A stretch of 36,238 nucleotides of DNA from Candidatus Omnitrophota bacterium (GTDB lineage Bacteria > Omnitrophota > Gorgyraeia > Duberdicusellales > 4484-171): the NCBI GenBank assembly GCA_023819315.1, contig JAMWBQ010000007.1:1-36238 (forward strand), in the 5' to 3' direction. A program made the position numbers and the translations under genes. Position 1 is the stretch's first letter. Each line of letters opens with the position of its first letter. The notes under the pieces are model-generated. The model worked only from the letters and a program-made list of their open reading frames with translations, had not been told where the DNA came from and searched no databases. Positions 25,801 to 34,563 of this stretch are shown here, one piece after another.

Positions 25801-26654
25801 TTAAACCATCTTGGTTGAATAAACGTATGGAACTATCAAGTTGTAGGAAGATGAAGATACTTCTTAGAGAGTTAAATATCCATACTATATGCGAAGAGGC
25901 TTTATGTCCTAATGTGTCCGAATGTTTTTCTTTAGGGGTAGCTACATTTATGATTTTAGGTAGGATTTGCACAAGGAATTGTAAATTCTGTGCAGTAGAA
26001 AAAGGTACTCCTAAGCCAATAGATTTAACTGAACCCTTCAAAGTTAAAGAAGCGGTAGAGAGATTAAATTTAAGGTATGTGGTAGTAACGAGTCCCTCGC
26101 GTGATGATTTAGAGGATAAAGGGGCAAAGTTGTTTTACTCAGTAATTGAAGAAGTAAAGAGGGTAAAGTGTGTAGAGAAAGTAGAAGCTCTCATCCCTGA
26201 TTTTTCTCTGAATATAAATGCAATAAGGATGGTAGTTTCCGCACAACCTCAGGTGATCTCTCATAATATTGAAACTGTAGCTTCTCTTTATAAAATTCTA
26301 CGACCGAGCTATAACTATATAGACTCTCTTAAGGTTTTAGAGATGGTAAAGAAATTAAGCAAAGATATATTTGTTAAATCGGGAATTATCTTGGGTTTTG
26401 GGGAGGAGGATAAAGAGGTTGTACAGACTATTGGTCATCTACGAGATAGTGGTTGTGACTTTTTAAGTATTGGACAGTATCTATCTCCTTCCAAGAATTG
26501 TTTTCCTGTAAAAGAGTACGTTTCTTTAGAAAAATTCAATTATTTTAGAGAGGTAGCTTTATCTTTAGGGTTCCTTAATGTTTTTAGTGGACCATACGTG
26601 CGCAGTTCTTATTTAGCTTCTATGTATTTTGATGATTTGGTAACTACTTTATAA
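25797..26654 (+). CDS. lipA: Lipoyl synthase
   Basis: A radical SAM enzyme that inserts two sulfurs into octanoyl-GcvH. Both clusters are present: the auxiliary cluster C32-x4-C37-x5-C43 (ICEEALCPNVSEC) and the radical SAM cluster C58-x3-C62-x2-C65 (CTRNCKFC). The C-terminal RSSY serine that ligates the auxiliary cluster is also there. It has 285 residues. It overlaps the lipM-like gene by four bases (ATGA) and converges with trmI, sharing its last 11 bases. Confidence 0.97.
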   Translation: MIKPSWLNKRMELSSCRKMKILLRELNIHTICEEALCPNVSECFSLGVATFMILGRICTRNCKFCAVEKGTPKPIDLTEPFKVKEAVERLNLRYVVVTSPSRDDLEDKGAKLFYSVIEEVKRVKCVEKVEALIPDFSLNINAIRMVVSAQPQVISHNIETVASLYKILRPSYNYIDSLKVLEMVKKLSKDIFVKSGIILGFGEEDKEVVQTIGHLRDSGCDFLSIGQYLSPSKNCFPVKEYVSLEKFNYFREVALSLGFLNVFSGPYVRSSYLASMYFDDLVTTL

Positions 26655-27405
26655 TTTTGGAGGCAAAAATTAAAAAACCAGTATGGGAAGGTATGCGTTG
26701 TTCGGGACGGGTTATTCCCTTTTTAAGCAGTATTCTTCTCGTTAATATTTCCATTGCTTCTATATTAGTAAATCCTGTTTCTTCAAGTTTAGCTACAGTT
26801 TTAGTCAGTTGTTCAAAACTTGGACATATAGTAGATAACCTATAACCAGCTTTAAGCGATTTATAAGCAGGAGGAATTAATTCCCAAGGACTGCCAATAT
26901 CTATCATTACGAAATCAACATCTTCTTCGTCAAAACTATCTATTACTTCTTTATTCTTTAATTCTACCCATTCAAGGAGATTATTTTTTTCTAAATTCTT
27001 ACGCGTATTCTCAAAAAATATTTTGTTCCGTTCGTAACTATAAACTTTGCCGTTTGGTCTTACAAAATTTGCCAATGCTGATGTAAGAGCACCACTGCCT
27101 GAACCAACCTCTATGATTCTTGCTCCTGAGAAAATATTAGCTTTCATTAATATAATGCCTATATCTTTGGGGTAGATTATCTGGGTTTGCCTTTTTACTT
27201 TCATAGTTAAATCGTAAAGAGTAGGTTTAAGAATGTAGAATTCCTCGTTTAGATTAGTAGTTATCTTATCGCCAAAATTTTTACCAATTATATCTGTGGT
27301 ATCTATAAATCCCTTATCGGTATGAAATCTATCCTTATTTATCTTTAGAAGATAATTTCTTTGATTATCTCTATAAAGCAATACTAAATCGCCTTCTCTA
27401 ATCAT
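26644..27405 (-). CDS. trmI: tRNA (adenine-58-N1)-methyltransferase
   Basis: Makes m1A58 in the T-loop of tRNA from SAM. The 253 residues follow TrmI: an N-terminal beta domain (REGDLVLL), the MKRQTQIIYPKD linker, and a Rossmann domain with IEVGSGSGALTSALA, YERN and the FVMIDIGSPWE segment (family motif D-x-P-x-P/W-E). The C-terminal RPEQRIPSHTGFLIFA closes the domain. The gene is the only intact minus-strand gene in the window. TrmI occurs mainly in archaea, actinobacteria and a number of thermophiles. There is no Shine-Dalgarno and the promoter is very close, so the message may be nearly leaderless. Confidence 0.93.
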   Translation of the reverse strand: MIREGDLVLLYRDNQRNYLLKINKDRFHTDKGFIDTTDIIGKNFGDKITTNLNEEFYILKPTLYDLTMKVKRQTQIIYPKDIGIILMKANIFSGARIIEVGSGSGALTSALANFVRPNGKVYSYERNKIFFENTRKNLEKNNLLEWVELKNKEVIDSFDEEDVDFVMIDIGSPWELIPPAYKSLKAGYRLSTICPSFEQLTKTVAKLEETGFTNIEAMEILTRRILLKKGITRPEQRIPSHTGFLIFASKIIK

Positions 27406-27417
27406 ATTTATAAATAG

Positions 27418-27445
27418 ATGATACCATTTTTATGATAAATTGCAA
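27418..27445 (-). promoter_or_regulatory. Probable trmI promoter with a very short leader
   Basis: On the minus strand, TTGCAA (27440-27445), a 16-base spacer and TATCAT (27418-27423) form a good promoter. Transcription would start about 6 bases before the ATG, which matches the absence of a ribosome site. Confidence 0.45.
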
Positions 27446-27463
27446 TTTTTTTTAGCATTTTAA

Positions 27464-28601
27464 GGGACTGATATAGGCACATCTTATCCACTTTTTTCTT
27501 TTTCTTCTTCTTCTTTATAACATTCTTTAAGCAAGGTTTAAACTCCTATCAGTGGTAAATTAAGTATCCCTTCATCTATTTGAGGAAATCGCTCTCTTAA
27601 TATCTCAATAGGTGCTTTTTTATCTCGGTATCTATTTCTTTTGTAATTAAAGTATAGTTGATAGGCATAGGCTTTACCAAAGAATTCTATATGGTTAGCA
27701 TAGTCTTATATATCGTAAAGCTCCTTTTCCACTATCCTATGAAAAGTTTCTACATTGTTCTATAACCTTAAGGCTGGTGGTGGTATCTTGGCATGTTCTA
27801 TTTTGTTAGCTACAAGCACTCTTTAAAAAGCTATAGAGCCGGTTTATTCTCTTCCTCACTGAACATATAGATTCGCTCCCATTATCAGTCTACCAGATGA
27901 TGCTTGTCGTATTTATACCGTAGCTTTTTAAATGATCAATTACATATCGAGCAAACAATGAAGCGTAGGTAGAATTATTCTCATTGGCGTAGGCATAAAA
28001 GGTGGTACCTGTAGAGAGTTCTCGGAGAGTATATTCGTAGCGAGGTAGATTTAGTTTATTCATCACTGGCCAGTAGTGATAGATATCTATAAGATCTTTG
28101 GTATCTATCTGGCTACTCTATAAAAAATGTCATCTGTTTTTTAAGTTCTAATAAGTCTTTTCTTTTGCGCCAACGCTTCTTCTTAGTTTTAATCAGGTTG
28201 TTTTGCTTGAGTACTCTATTTACTTCAGCCGTTGCTTCCTTCTACATGGTAACGCTCTAATAAACGCAAAGGCCTCCAAGAAGGATGTCTTTGTCTTAAA
28301 GCAATTATCCTTCCTTTAGCTTCCTTGCTTAATTTATGTGGTATGTTCTTGGGGGTTATCTTTCTCTCCTTTAAGCCTTCTAAACCTTCTTTCTCATAGC
28401 GCTCAATCCACTTCCTTATAGTCTTTCTGGTCATACCATAGAATCTAGAAGCCTCAGAGATAGAAGTTTGTTTAGCCTTGGGTACCATTTTTAACCTTAA
28501 ATTGAATTTCATCTTTGACATATCCTTGATTAAGTGATAATATTGCATTTGACCTCCTTTCTTTTTGGTTTGGCTGATATATCTTATACAATATCAGGGG
28601 A
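27464..28601 (-). mobile_element. Degenerate IS481-like insertion sequence
   Basis: About 1.1 kb that holds a broken IS481-type transposase. The proposed ends are the matching CTGATAT (27468-27474) and ATATCAG (28591-28597) in opposite orientation; only these seven bases match perfectly, so the boundaries are tentative. Target-site duplications were not identified. Confidence 0.55.
27538..28548 (-). pseudogene. IS481-family transposase, disrupted
   Basis: Reading from ATG at 28548 on the minus strand, the first ~100 residues are an intact HTH domain (KQTSISEASRFYGMTRKTIRKWIERYEKEGLEGL), with a ribosome site GAAAGGAGG. After about 28240 the frame is lost, and the DDE domain continues in other frames. 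Recognisable pieces are NLPRYEYTLRELSTG, then IDHLKSYGINTTSIIW followed by TAG at 27890-27892 where Gln is expected before TDNGSE, then NNVETFHRIVEKELYD and a normal end at 27538-27540. At least one frameshift and one nonsense mutation make it inactive. Confidence 0.85.
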
Positions 28602-29002
28602 AGGGAGGTGATTTTTTTATCTATACATTAGTGCATAAGCTCGCTTTAGCTTATTATCTTGCTCCATATAATCTAAGAACTCTCGGTAATATTCTTTTAC
28701 TCTTCTTCAAGCCCAGAATAAATAATCACGTGTAGTAAAAATATTGGTCGGCTCATAACAGGGTATATGGTTATCTATCCTTGATGAGAAATCTTTGTTC
28801 GTATGGTATGCTAAGGGCTGTTTCTTAACAAACGATTGCCTCTTGGGTGACTTTCTAAAAAATCTAGTCGCCATTTTTTAAAATTAACCCTTAAAACCCT
28901 TAGAAACTTAAAATCTTCTTTACTTAAGAAAATTAAAGGCGCAAGGTGAATACCAGGTACCTGTATTCTTCTTTTTAGCGTTTTAAGGAGTGAGTCAGAA
29001 AC

Positions 29003-29578
29003 ATCGCATCCAGTTTTAAACCTTTCATCAAGTAGTATTTCAACTCAGATTTTGTATTAGAAACTATATTTTAATAGGCAATTGAGTGGTTAGATAGACC
29101 AATCTTTAAGAACAATCTCTCCAACCAAGCCCTGCGTTTAAACGCAACTTATAGTTTCAATACCTTTTTTTGCTATGTTTAGCAATCCAGCTTCACAATG
29201 CAAAGCATTTGAGCCTAATAGTGGAAATTACAGGCTGTATTTTTGTTTTAATAATGATTGTCTAAAAAAGCTAAGTAAATTATAAGCAATAATTCTAAAA
29301 GCTATATCTATGGCAAATTTATGTAGAGAGAGTCCTTCCCTACCAAAATTCGTATTTAAGTTATTTTATCCGATTTTCTGAATTAGCTTTTCTTCGGTAA
29401 AGCCTCCAGATTTCTAACGCAGAAAGATTTAAGCGGGTAACATATAACTGGAAACGATATTCCGCCCTCGTTCTAAAAATTATACACTTGACCAAATTTA
29501 CTTTGCCACAGACGAAATTTTAAGGGAAAAATTGGACTTACAATACTACTTAACTAAGGGTTTAAAACTAGATACGAT
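29003..29578. repeat. Imperfect inverted repeat around the IS1380 fragment
   Basis: Bases 29542-29578 on the plus strand and 29003-29039 on the minus strand share about four fifths of their positions by eye, including AATACTACTT and GGTTTAAAACT. Both can be read as a similar peptide (YYLTKGLKLD and YYLMKGLKLD), so they may be two decayed copies of one coding sequence in opposite orientation. Confidence 0.55.
29100..29462 (-). pseudogene. IS1380-family transposase, C-terminal remnant
   Basis: Minus-strand translation of 29462 down to 29364 gives an unbroken piece with LYVTRLNLSALEIWRLYR and KANSENRIK. After frameshifts and stops it continues with KYEFGREGLSLHKFAIDIA and FRIIAYNLLSFFRQSLL. These match the C-terminal part of IS1380 transposases (RADAENRIKELKxDFG ... 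AYNLMSLFRQ). The N-terminal catalytic part is absent here, so this is a dead fragment. Confidence 0.75.
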
Positions 29579-29774
29579 CTATGTGATCAGCCCATTTTTC
29601 TAAATATTCTTGCCTATTTTTTATAAAATTGATAAAATAAAACCAGTAAATGATTATTAGTGATTTCATTATACATTAAGTTAGTATAATATACAACACG
29701 AAGGTCGAAATCATACATACATTCCCTCTAAAAACGAGTTATATGTAATGGCGGGTTTTATTTAGGCGAAAATT

Positions 29775-31376
29775 ATGAAGAGAAGATATAAAGATATTAA
29801 GGAACGGAGTGTAACAACTTCAAAGATGACTTATGTTAAGGAGCAATTATCCCTTTTGGAAACTTATAGAGATAGCCCTGCGATGAAGGAAAAAGATGTT
29901 ACCGTGTATATAGGAGATGTAAATAAGGCTCTTCATTTATTGCCTGACAGGATTGTTGATTGTGTTATAACTTCACCGCCATATTGGAAACAAAGAGATT
30001 ACAAGAATCCTCAACAAATTGGTCAAGAAAACTCATATCTTAAATATATTAAGAGACTCGTTGATGTCTTTAATGAAATGAAGAGAGTATTAAAACCTAA
30101 AGGTACTTTCTTTCTGAATATAGGGTATAAATATCAAAACAAGGAGTTGTTACTTATACCAGAGTTATTAGCAGTTGAACTGCAAAAAAATAGTTGGCAC
30201 TTCTAAATAAAATTATATGGTTCAAACCTAATGTTATGCTTTCTTCATTAGATAGTAGATTTTCAAATGTCTATGAGCCAGTATTTTTATTTGTAAAAGA
30301 AGAAAGTAAGTACAATTATTATTTATCATTAGATAAATTAAGAGTGCCGGTTAGTAACTTTACAAACAATAAAAGTCCTGAAGATATTTTAGGTTTTGAA
30401 ATAGAAAATTCTCTATTAAAAGATGGTAAGATTAGAGGACAGGTTTTGAAGGTTTTCAAAAATCCTACAGTAGAGGTCTTTGGGAAAATGGTAGGACAAC
30501 CATTGAAATTGTGCAGGATTTTAATAAAGAGTCTCAATTACCGGTTGAGTTGATTTGTGAGGATTGTGGGAAAACGATTAAACATGAGAGTGATATAAAT
30601 AGTCATCATGGCTGTAAAGGATTTCCTAAACCCATATTGTCTCAAAGACCAGATTTTGATAAGTGTGTAGAGTTAAAGTCTTCACTGCTATTTTCCTCTA
30701 CTGATTTTCTATTCTGGCAGACGGGGAAGCGAAATTATAAAGGTAAGTTTAGATTAAGTCCTGATAATAGGGGTGCTTCTCCGGGTGCAAGAAAATCCCT
30801 TTTTGGAGAATATTTAGTACTACAGAGAAGATACGAAATTTTTCAACCAATAATTGCTGAGTATCTTAGATTTTGGCGTAAAAATAAAAGTATTACCATA
30901 AAAGAGATTGATAGATTATTGGGTTATAAAGATACAGCAGGTCATTGGTTTAGGAAAGATACTGGTAGCTGGGGAAGAGGGGTTCTATCCCTTTACCAGA
31001 TGATTGGTTTAGGCTAAAAGACATGCTTAAATTTGATGATATCTATGATAGATGGGTTACTGAGACACATTTGGTTCTTCAGACAGTAAAACCCCATCCA
31101 AAAGGTAAAAATCCCGGTGATGTTTGGAGCATAAAACTCCAACTTCTTTCCGAGGCGCACTTTGCAACCTTCCCTGAAGAACTTGTAAAAAAATGTATTG
31201 AGGCCGGTTGTCCTGAAGAAGGGATTGTATTGGACCCTTTTGCTGGTTCAGGAACAGCAGGTAAGGTTGCTTATGATTTGGGAAGAAATGCTATATTGAT
31301 AGAACTCGTTCCTGAATATCTGAATATTATCAAGAAAAGATGTCCAAATATAAAGAAAGTAATCTATGTTAAATGA
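29775..31376 (+). pseudogene. Site-specific DNA methyltransferase (N4-C/N6-A, beta-type order), three frameshifts
   Basis: One methyltransferase gene is split over four frames: 29775-30206, then ~30200-30495, ~30490-30980 and ~30980-31376. The catalytic motif TSPPYW (residues 67-72) is in the first piece and the SAM motif DPFAGSGTAGKVAYDLGR in the last, the beta-class order. Joined, the pieces give about 530 residues, with NKIIWFKPN after the first break, a Cys/His-rich segment (ICEDCGKTIKHES) and PLPDDWFRLKDML across the last break. The third break lies at a GGGG run near 30978. SPPYW fits cytosine-N4 or adenine-N6 methylation. It is either truly decayed or carries sequence errors; a restriction gene with a frameshift follows, which favours decay. 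Confidence 0.85.
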
Positions 31377-32117
31377 TTTTGAACTTGAGAAAATAGAAAG
31401 ACAATATTTTGATCTAATTTTGCTTCACCTAAAGCAGGATTTAAATACCCTTATTGATGGATTGAACTCACGAATAAAAATCCTGCACGATTGGTATGAT
31501 AATTTTATAAAGACAGCAAGAAAAGGTTATAAGGCATCTGATTTAGACATAGGAGCAGAGAGAATTTTCCATCATTTCTTTGCCTCAATTTTACGATTTC
31601 CCAACTCTTCTCCTCTTGGTTCGGATTTGATGTTTGAACTTCCAGATACTTTTATCCATATTGAGGTTAAAACTGCTCTTTTAGATAATCCAGCAGATTA
31701 CAAAGGAAAAATCAATATTGCAATCAATCAAACTTCTTATGTGGTAAGCAAGATATTCACGCCTAACTTACCTAAATATTATAAAATTTTCCCCAAAAAA
31801 GAGAAACCTTGCCTAACTTATATTATTCAAATAGTTCACGAACATGCTAAACCAAATATTAAAGCACTAAAATTAGTTTGCGTTCCTAATGGCCAACTTT
31901 ATACACATTATGGGAAAGATATTTTTAAAAGCGGGAAAGGGGGTATGTCAAAGGAAAAGATTTTCGTTATAATTATTCCGTTGAGCCTTATTTTAAGCTT
32001 TTGTCAGATAGATACAACGAAAAGATATTTAGGGTTGAATTGATATATTTGGCTAAAGGTACCCTCAAAGAAGATATTACTAATTTGTCAGATGCCCGTG
32101 TTCATTTTCAATTTTGA
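31366..32117 (+). pseudogene. Type II restriction endonuclease (PD-D/ExK), frameshifted near the C-terminus
   Basis: The partner of the methyltransferase, overlapping its end by 11 bases. The first ~205 residues are open and hold a PD-(D/E)xK core: GSD at 86-87 and E100-V-K102 in IHIEVKTA, followed by NQTSYVVSK and CLTYIIQIV. Near 31975 the meaningful frame shifts: the annotated frame ends at 32041 with SFCQIDTTKRYLGLN, whereas the neighbouring frame continues VEPYFKLLSDRYNEKIF to a stop at 32115-32117. The shifted part looks genuinely protein-coding, so the original gene was probably about 250 residues. I cannot assign its recognition site. Confidence 0.7.
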
Positions 32118-32284
32118 AGATATGAAGATATGAAATCGTCACTTCATATAACACAGCATAAAATGTTCGTGCCAGAGGGCATTCATCCAAATCCTTCGCT
32201 ATCGTTCAAAACTTATTTCGTGCGGGGAACGTTATAATAATATCAAAGGGTAGTAATTCAGAACCATAAACAAACTATAATCAA

Positions 32285-33460
32285 ATGGATAATCAAATAA
32301 ACAGAAAGAAGTTAGCATTACAATTCATTATTCTTATGGGTTTGGTTAGCCTCTTCGCTGATATTGTTTACGAGGGAGCAAGGGGTGTTAGTGGACCTTA
32401 TATGTTATTATTGGGAGCAAGTGCTACTATTGTAGGATTGGTTAGCGGGTTAGGTGAATTTTTTGGGTATATGTTGAGGCTTCCTTTTGGTTATTTTGCT
32501 GACCGAAGAAGAGCATATTGGGGATTGACTATCTTAGGGTATAGTTTAATTTTGGCTATACCACTTCTGGCATTTGCCGGTAATTGGCAACTTGCTGCCA
32601 TATTTATTCTCATTGAACGAGTAGGAAAAGCAATCAGAAGTCCGGCAAGAGATGCTATACTTTCCTACTCTACCAAAGAGGTAGGTAGAGGTTTAGGTTT
32701 TGGTATCCATGAGGCTGTTGACCAAATAGGAGCAGTTATAGGGCCGGCGTTATTTGGCATTATTTTTATATTTAGAGGAAGTTACAAAGAAGGATTTAAT
32801 GTTATGTGGATACCAGCATTTTTGATATTGTTTTTCCTTTTAGTAGCAAAGAATAAAGTTCCTTCACCGCAAAAATTAGAAAGATTAACAGAAGATATTC
32901 AAGGTAAATTTCCTTCTGTTTTCTGGTTTTATGCATTATTTATTTTCTTTGCAGTTTGTGGATTTACTAATTTCCAGTTGATTTCTTATCATTTTAAAAT
33001 CAAAGGAATATTTTCTGACGCTACGATACCTTTTTTGTACGCTCTTACCATGTTAATTGACGCATTATTTGCGCTTATTATCGGTAAGATATATGATAGA
33101 ATTGGGATGAAAGTATTTATTGTTATTCCTTTAATAACTATTTTTATTCCTATTCTTTCATTTTCGCAAAGAAAAATTTTAGCATTAGGCGGTTTAATAC
33201 TTTGGGGGATAGTTATGGCTGTTCATGAGACAATTATGCGTGCAGGTATCGCAGATTTAACTTCTCTTTCAAACAGAGGTTTTGCCTACGGTATTTTTAA
33301 TACTGTTTATGGAGTTAGTTGGTTTTTAGGAAGTACAGCGATGGGGTTCTTATACGAAGTTTCTATTTTGTATCTGATTTTATTTTCTGTCGCTATGTTA
33401 TTAATTTCAGTATATATTTACTTATTACTAATTAGAAAAGTTAAGCCGGTTTTCTCTTAA
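32285..33460 (+). CDS. MFS transporter
   Basis: A 391-residue major facilitator superfamily protein with about 11-12 hydrophobic segments. The loop-2/3 motif reads GYFADRRRAYWG, and ERVGKAIRSPARDAILS marks the central helices; this last signature is typical of a group of MFS proteins of unknown substrate. The gene has no operon partner: 167 bases upstream separate it from the broken restriction gene, and its stop lies in the 12-bp palindrome TCTCTTAAGAGA (33453-33464). There is no clear ribosome site. Confidence 0.88.
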   Translation: MDNQINRKKLALQFIILMGLVSLFADIVYEGARGVSGPYMLLLGASATIVGLVSGLGEFFGYMLRLPFGYFADRRRAYWGLTILGYSLILAIPLLAFAGNWQLAAIFILIERVGKAIRSPARDAILSYSTKEVGRGLGFGIHEAVDQIGAVIGPALFGIIFIFRGSYKEGFNVMWIPAFLILFFLLVAKNKVPSPQKLERLTEDIQGKFPSVFWFYALFIFFAVCGFTNFQLISYHFKIKGIFSDATIPFLYALTMLIDALFALIIGKIYDRIGMKVFIVIPLITIFIPILSFSQRKILALGGLILWGIVMAVHETIMRAGIADLTSLSNRGFAYGIFNTVYGVSWFLGSTAMGFLYEVSILYLILFSVAMLLISVYIYLLLIRKVKPVFS

Positions 33461-33674
33461 GAGAGGCGAATCCTTTCAGAATGATGTAGTTATTTATGGA
33501 GAGATAGAAGGAGTGATTTTATTTTGGTAGCAGAGAAACACGGAGCAAAGTATATTGGGTAAATTGAAATTTTGCCAAAAATATCAAGGTAAATTTTTAA
33601 TCTTTTCTTTCCTTAAATTATTTACTAACCTACAATATCAGGTTTTAATTTTTATCTTGAAAAAAATATAAAAG

Positions 33675-33715
33675 TTGTTATAAAAGTATAATTGAAATTA
33701 TCGGCCTGCTATATT
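33675..33715 (+). promoter_or_regulatory. Possible promoter region of nfnAB
   Basis: A TATAAT at 33687-33692 and a second weaker TATATT at 33710-33715 lie in the AT-rich gap upstream of nfnA. No -35 is at good spacing. The GGGAGG ribosome site follows at about 33720. Nothing else is recognised in 33465-33735. Confidence 0.3.
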
Positions 33716-33735
33716 GTGAGGGAGGCTTTTAAGAG

Positions 33736-34563
33736 ATGAAGATAATAAATAAGGATATAATATCTCACTACAATAATATCCGTATTGTTTGTTTAGAAAT
33801 CAGCGCGCCAGATATATCCAAGATGGCAAAGCCTGGACAATTTGTTGTATTAATGGTTTGTAAAGAAGGAGAAAGAATTCCTCTGACCATTGTAGATAAT
33901 AACCTTGAAAAAGAGATAATCACTTTAATTTTCCAGGAAGTGGGATTGACTACTAAACTTTTAGGAGGATTAAAGGAAGGAGATTCTTTATACGCATTGG
34001 TAGGTCCTTTAGGTAATCCTACGGAAATAAAGAAATATGGTAATGTAATTTTGATTGGTGGGGGAGTGGGTATTGCTGAAATTTATCCAGTGGCGAAAGC
34101 ATTGAAAGAGGAAGGTAACGATATTACTACCATATTAGGGGTAAGAACTAAACAGTTATTGATTTTAGAAAAAGAAATGGAAAAATTTTCCCATAAGTTT
34201 TACATTACCACTGATGATGGTTCTTATGGTAAAAAAGGGTTTGTCACAGATATATTAAAGGAAATTTTAACCGATAATTTAACCTACAACTTAATCTATG
34301 CGGTTGGTCCTATCCCGATGATGAGGGAAGTTTCTGAATTAAGTAAACCTTATAATATAAAAACTATTGTCTCTTTAAATGCGTTGATGGTTGATGGAAC
34401 AGGTATGTGTGGTTGTTGTCGGGTAACTGTAGAGGGTAAGACTAAATTTAGTTGCGTTGATGGTCCTGAATTTGATGCTCATTTAGTAGATTGGGATAAT
34501 CTGATAAAAAGAAACTCTATGTATTTAGAAAAAGAAAGACATATTTGTAATTTATTAAAATGA
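33736..34563 (+). CDS. nfnA: NfnA: small subunit of NADH-dependent ferredoxin:NADP oxidoreductase
   Basis: The FAD/[2Fe-2S] subunit of the electron-bifurcating complex that couples NADH and reduced ferredoxin to two NADP+ (older annotation: sulfide dehydrogenase or dihydroorotate dehydrogenase electron-transfer subunit). The 275 residues show the FAD domain (KPGQFVVLMV, RIPLTI), the NAD region (LIGGGVGIAEIYPVAKAL) and the cluster region VDGTGMCGCCRV ... FSC, with C225, C228 and C240. D220 falls where NfnA structures show an unusual Asp ligand. The ATG has a GGGAGG site and the stop overlaps nfnB by four bases. Confidence 0.92.
   Translation: MKIINKDIISHYNNIRIVCLEISAPDISKMAKPGQFVVLMVCKEGERIPLTIVDNNLEKEIITLIFQEVGLTTKLLGGLKEGDSLYALVGPLGNPTEIKKYGNVILIGGGVGIAEIYPVAKALKEEGNDITTILGVRTKQLLILEKEMEKFSHKFYITTDDGSYGKKGFVTDILKEILTDNLTYNLIYAVGPIPMMREVSELSKPYNIKTIVSLNALMVDGTGMCGCCRVTVEGKTKFSCVDGPEFDAHLVDWDNLIKRNSMYLEKERHICNLLK

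Larger units (their letters stand above)
28602..29774. other. Gene-free stretch of mobile-element debris
   Basis: No intact gene is seen over nearly 1.2 kb. On the minus strand, stretches around 28610-28870 and 28870-29050 still look protein-like between stops, but I cannot name them. An IS1380-type transposase fragment fills 29100-29462. An imperfect inverted repeat (29003-29039 and 29542-29578) brackets that fragment. The last ~150 bases before 29775 are AT-rich and contain TATAAT at 29685-29690, a possible -10 for the methyltransferase. Confidence 0.6.

Noticed and set aside
27890-27892. TAG in the IS481-like transposase as a recoded Gln codon
   Set aside because: The same pseudogene also has frameshifts, and TAG ends other genes in the window normally (for example glgB and the 46-residue desulforedoxin-like gene).
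29775-31376. Programmed frameshifting in the methyltransferase
   Set aside because: Three shifts at unrelated sequences, a neighbouring broken endonuclease and surrounding IS debris fit decay or read errors better than recoding.
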